Assembly (NCBI GenBank): GCA_013204155.1
Contig: JABMOK010000077.1
Span: forward strand, 1 to 53,818
Direction of reading: 5' to 3'
Length of the DNA stretch: 53,818 nt
Source: Pseudohongiella sp.
GTDB lineage: Bacteria > Pseudomonadota > Gammaproteobacteria > Pseudomonadales > Pseudohongiellaceae
Below, one piece after another: positions 53,817-53,818 of this stretch (its first letter is position 1; each line of letters starts with the position of its first letter). A model generated the notes under the pieces. That model was not told where the DNA came from. It worked only from the letters and a program-made list of their open reading frames with translations, and did no database searches. Position numbers and translations under genes: made by a program.

Positions 53817-53818
53817 CA

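Overview
The window comes from the chromosome of a marine or halotolerant, respiring gammaproteobacterium. The main support is the block nnr-tsaE-amiB-mutL-miaA-hfq-hflX-hflK-hflC-yjeT-hisZ-purA, which has the classic gammaproteobacterial order. An ectoine/5-hydroxyectoine operon, a cbb3 oxidase and many exported envelope proteins fit the same picture. The species cannot be named from sequence reading alone.

Left part (1-9.5 kb): a minus-strand compatible-solute operon, ectA-ectB-ectC-ectD-(DksA-like zinc finger)-ask, with a TPR membrane protein at its end. A divergent MarR-type regulator (ectR) lies upstream. The ectoine aspartokinase is interrupted by an in-frame amber codon, although the 60 codons beyond it are fully conserved in character. 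Between ectA and ectR lies a decayed cheW-like gene. Beyond ectR come a possible 35-residue membrane peptide, a B12-binding-type radical SAM enzyme and a relic of an IS6-type transposase.

Second part (9.7-21.8 kb): a minus-strand copper/respiration region. In transcription order it holds a short coiled-coil protein, a CopC-like lipoprotein, a Yip1-family membrane protein, ccoN-ccoO-ccoQ-ccoP, copA (multicopper oxidase), copB, a Cu+ P-type ATPase, a class I aldolase and a Lys/Ala-rich histone-like protein. The high-affinity oxidase thus sits with genes for copper transport and detoxification.

Middle (22-38.5 kb): a REP-associated tyrosine transposase, a ROK sugar kinase, then the housekeeping block of purine and histidine metabolism, membrane protease control, RNA modification, mismatch repair, cell-wall amidase and metabolite repair.

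Right part (38.5-52.5 kb): a MarR-like regulator divergent from a SIMPL-domain protein; an Lrp-type regulator divergent from an orphan AceE-like E1; a membrane AraC regulator; a minus-strand run sixA-cytochrome c-chaN-DUF4159-VOC made mostly of exported proteins; a DUF481 outer-membrane protein; a GltB-like FMN enzyme; and a TPR protein. The window ends with a complete IS3-family element that has matched inverted repeats, an A AAA AAG frameshift site and an internal terminator-like hairpin.

The most unusual genome-scale signal is that many intergenic gaps carry their own private short tandem repeat (unit 11-20 bp, 2-8 copies), often touching a start or stop codon. No single new multi-gene system stands out. 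The best leads are the amber-interrupted aspartokinase, the intergenic repeat arrays and the regulator/enzyme pairs listed under findings.
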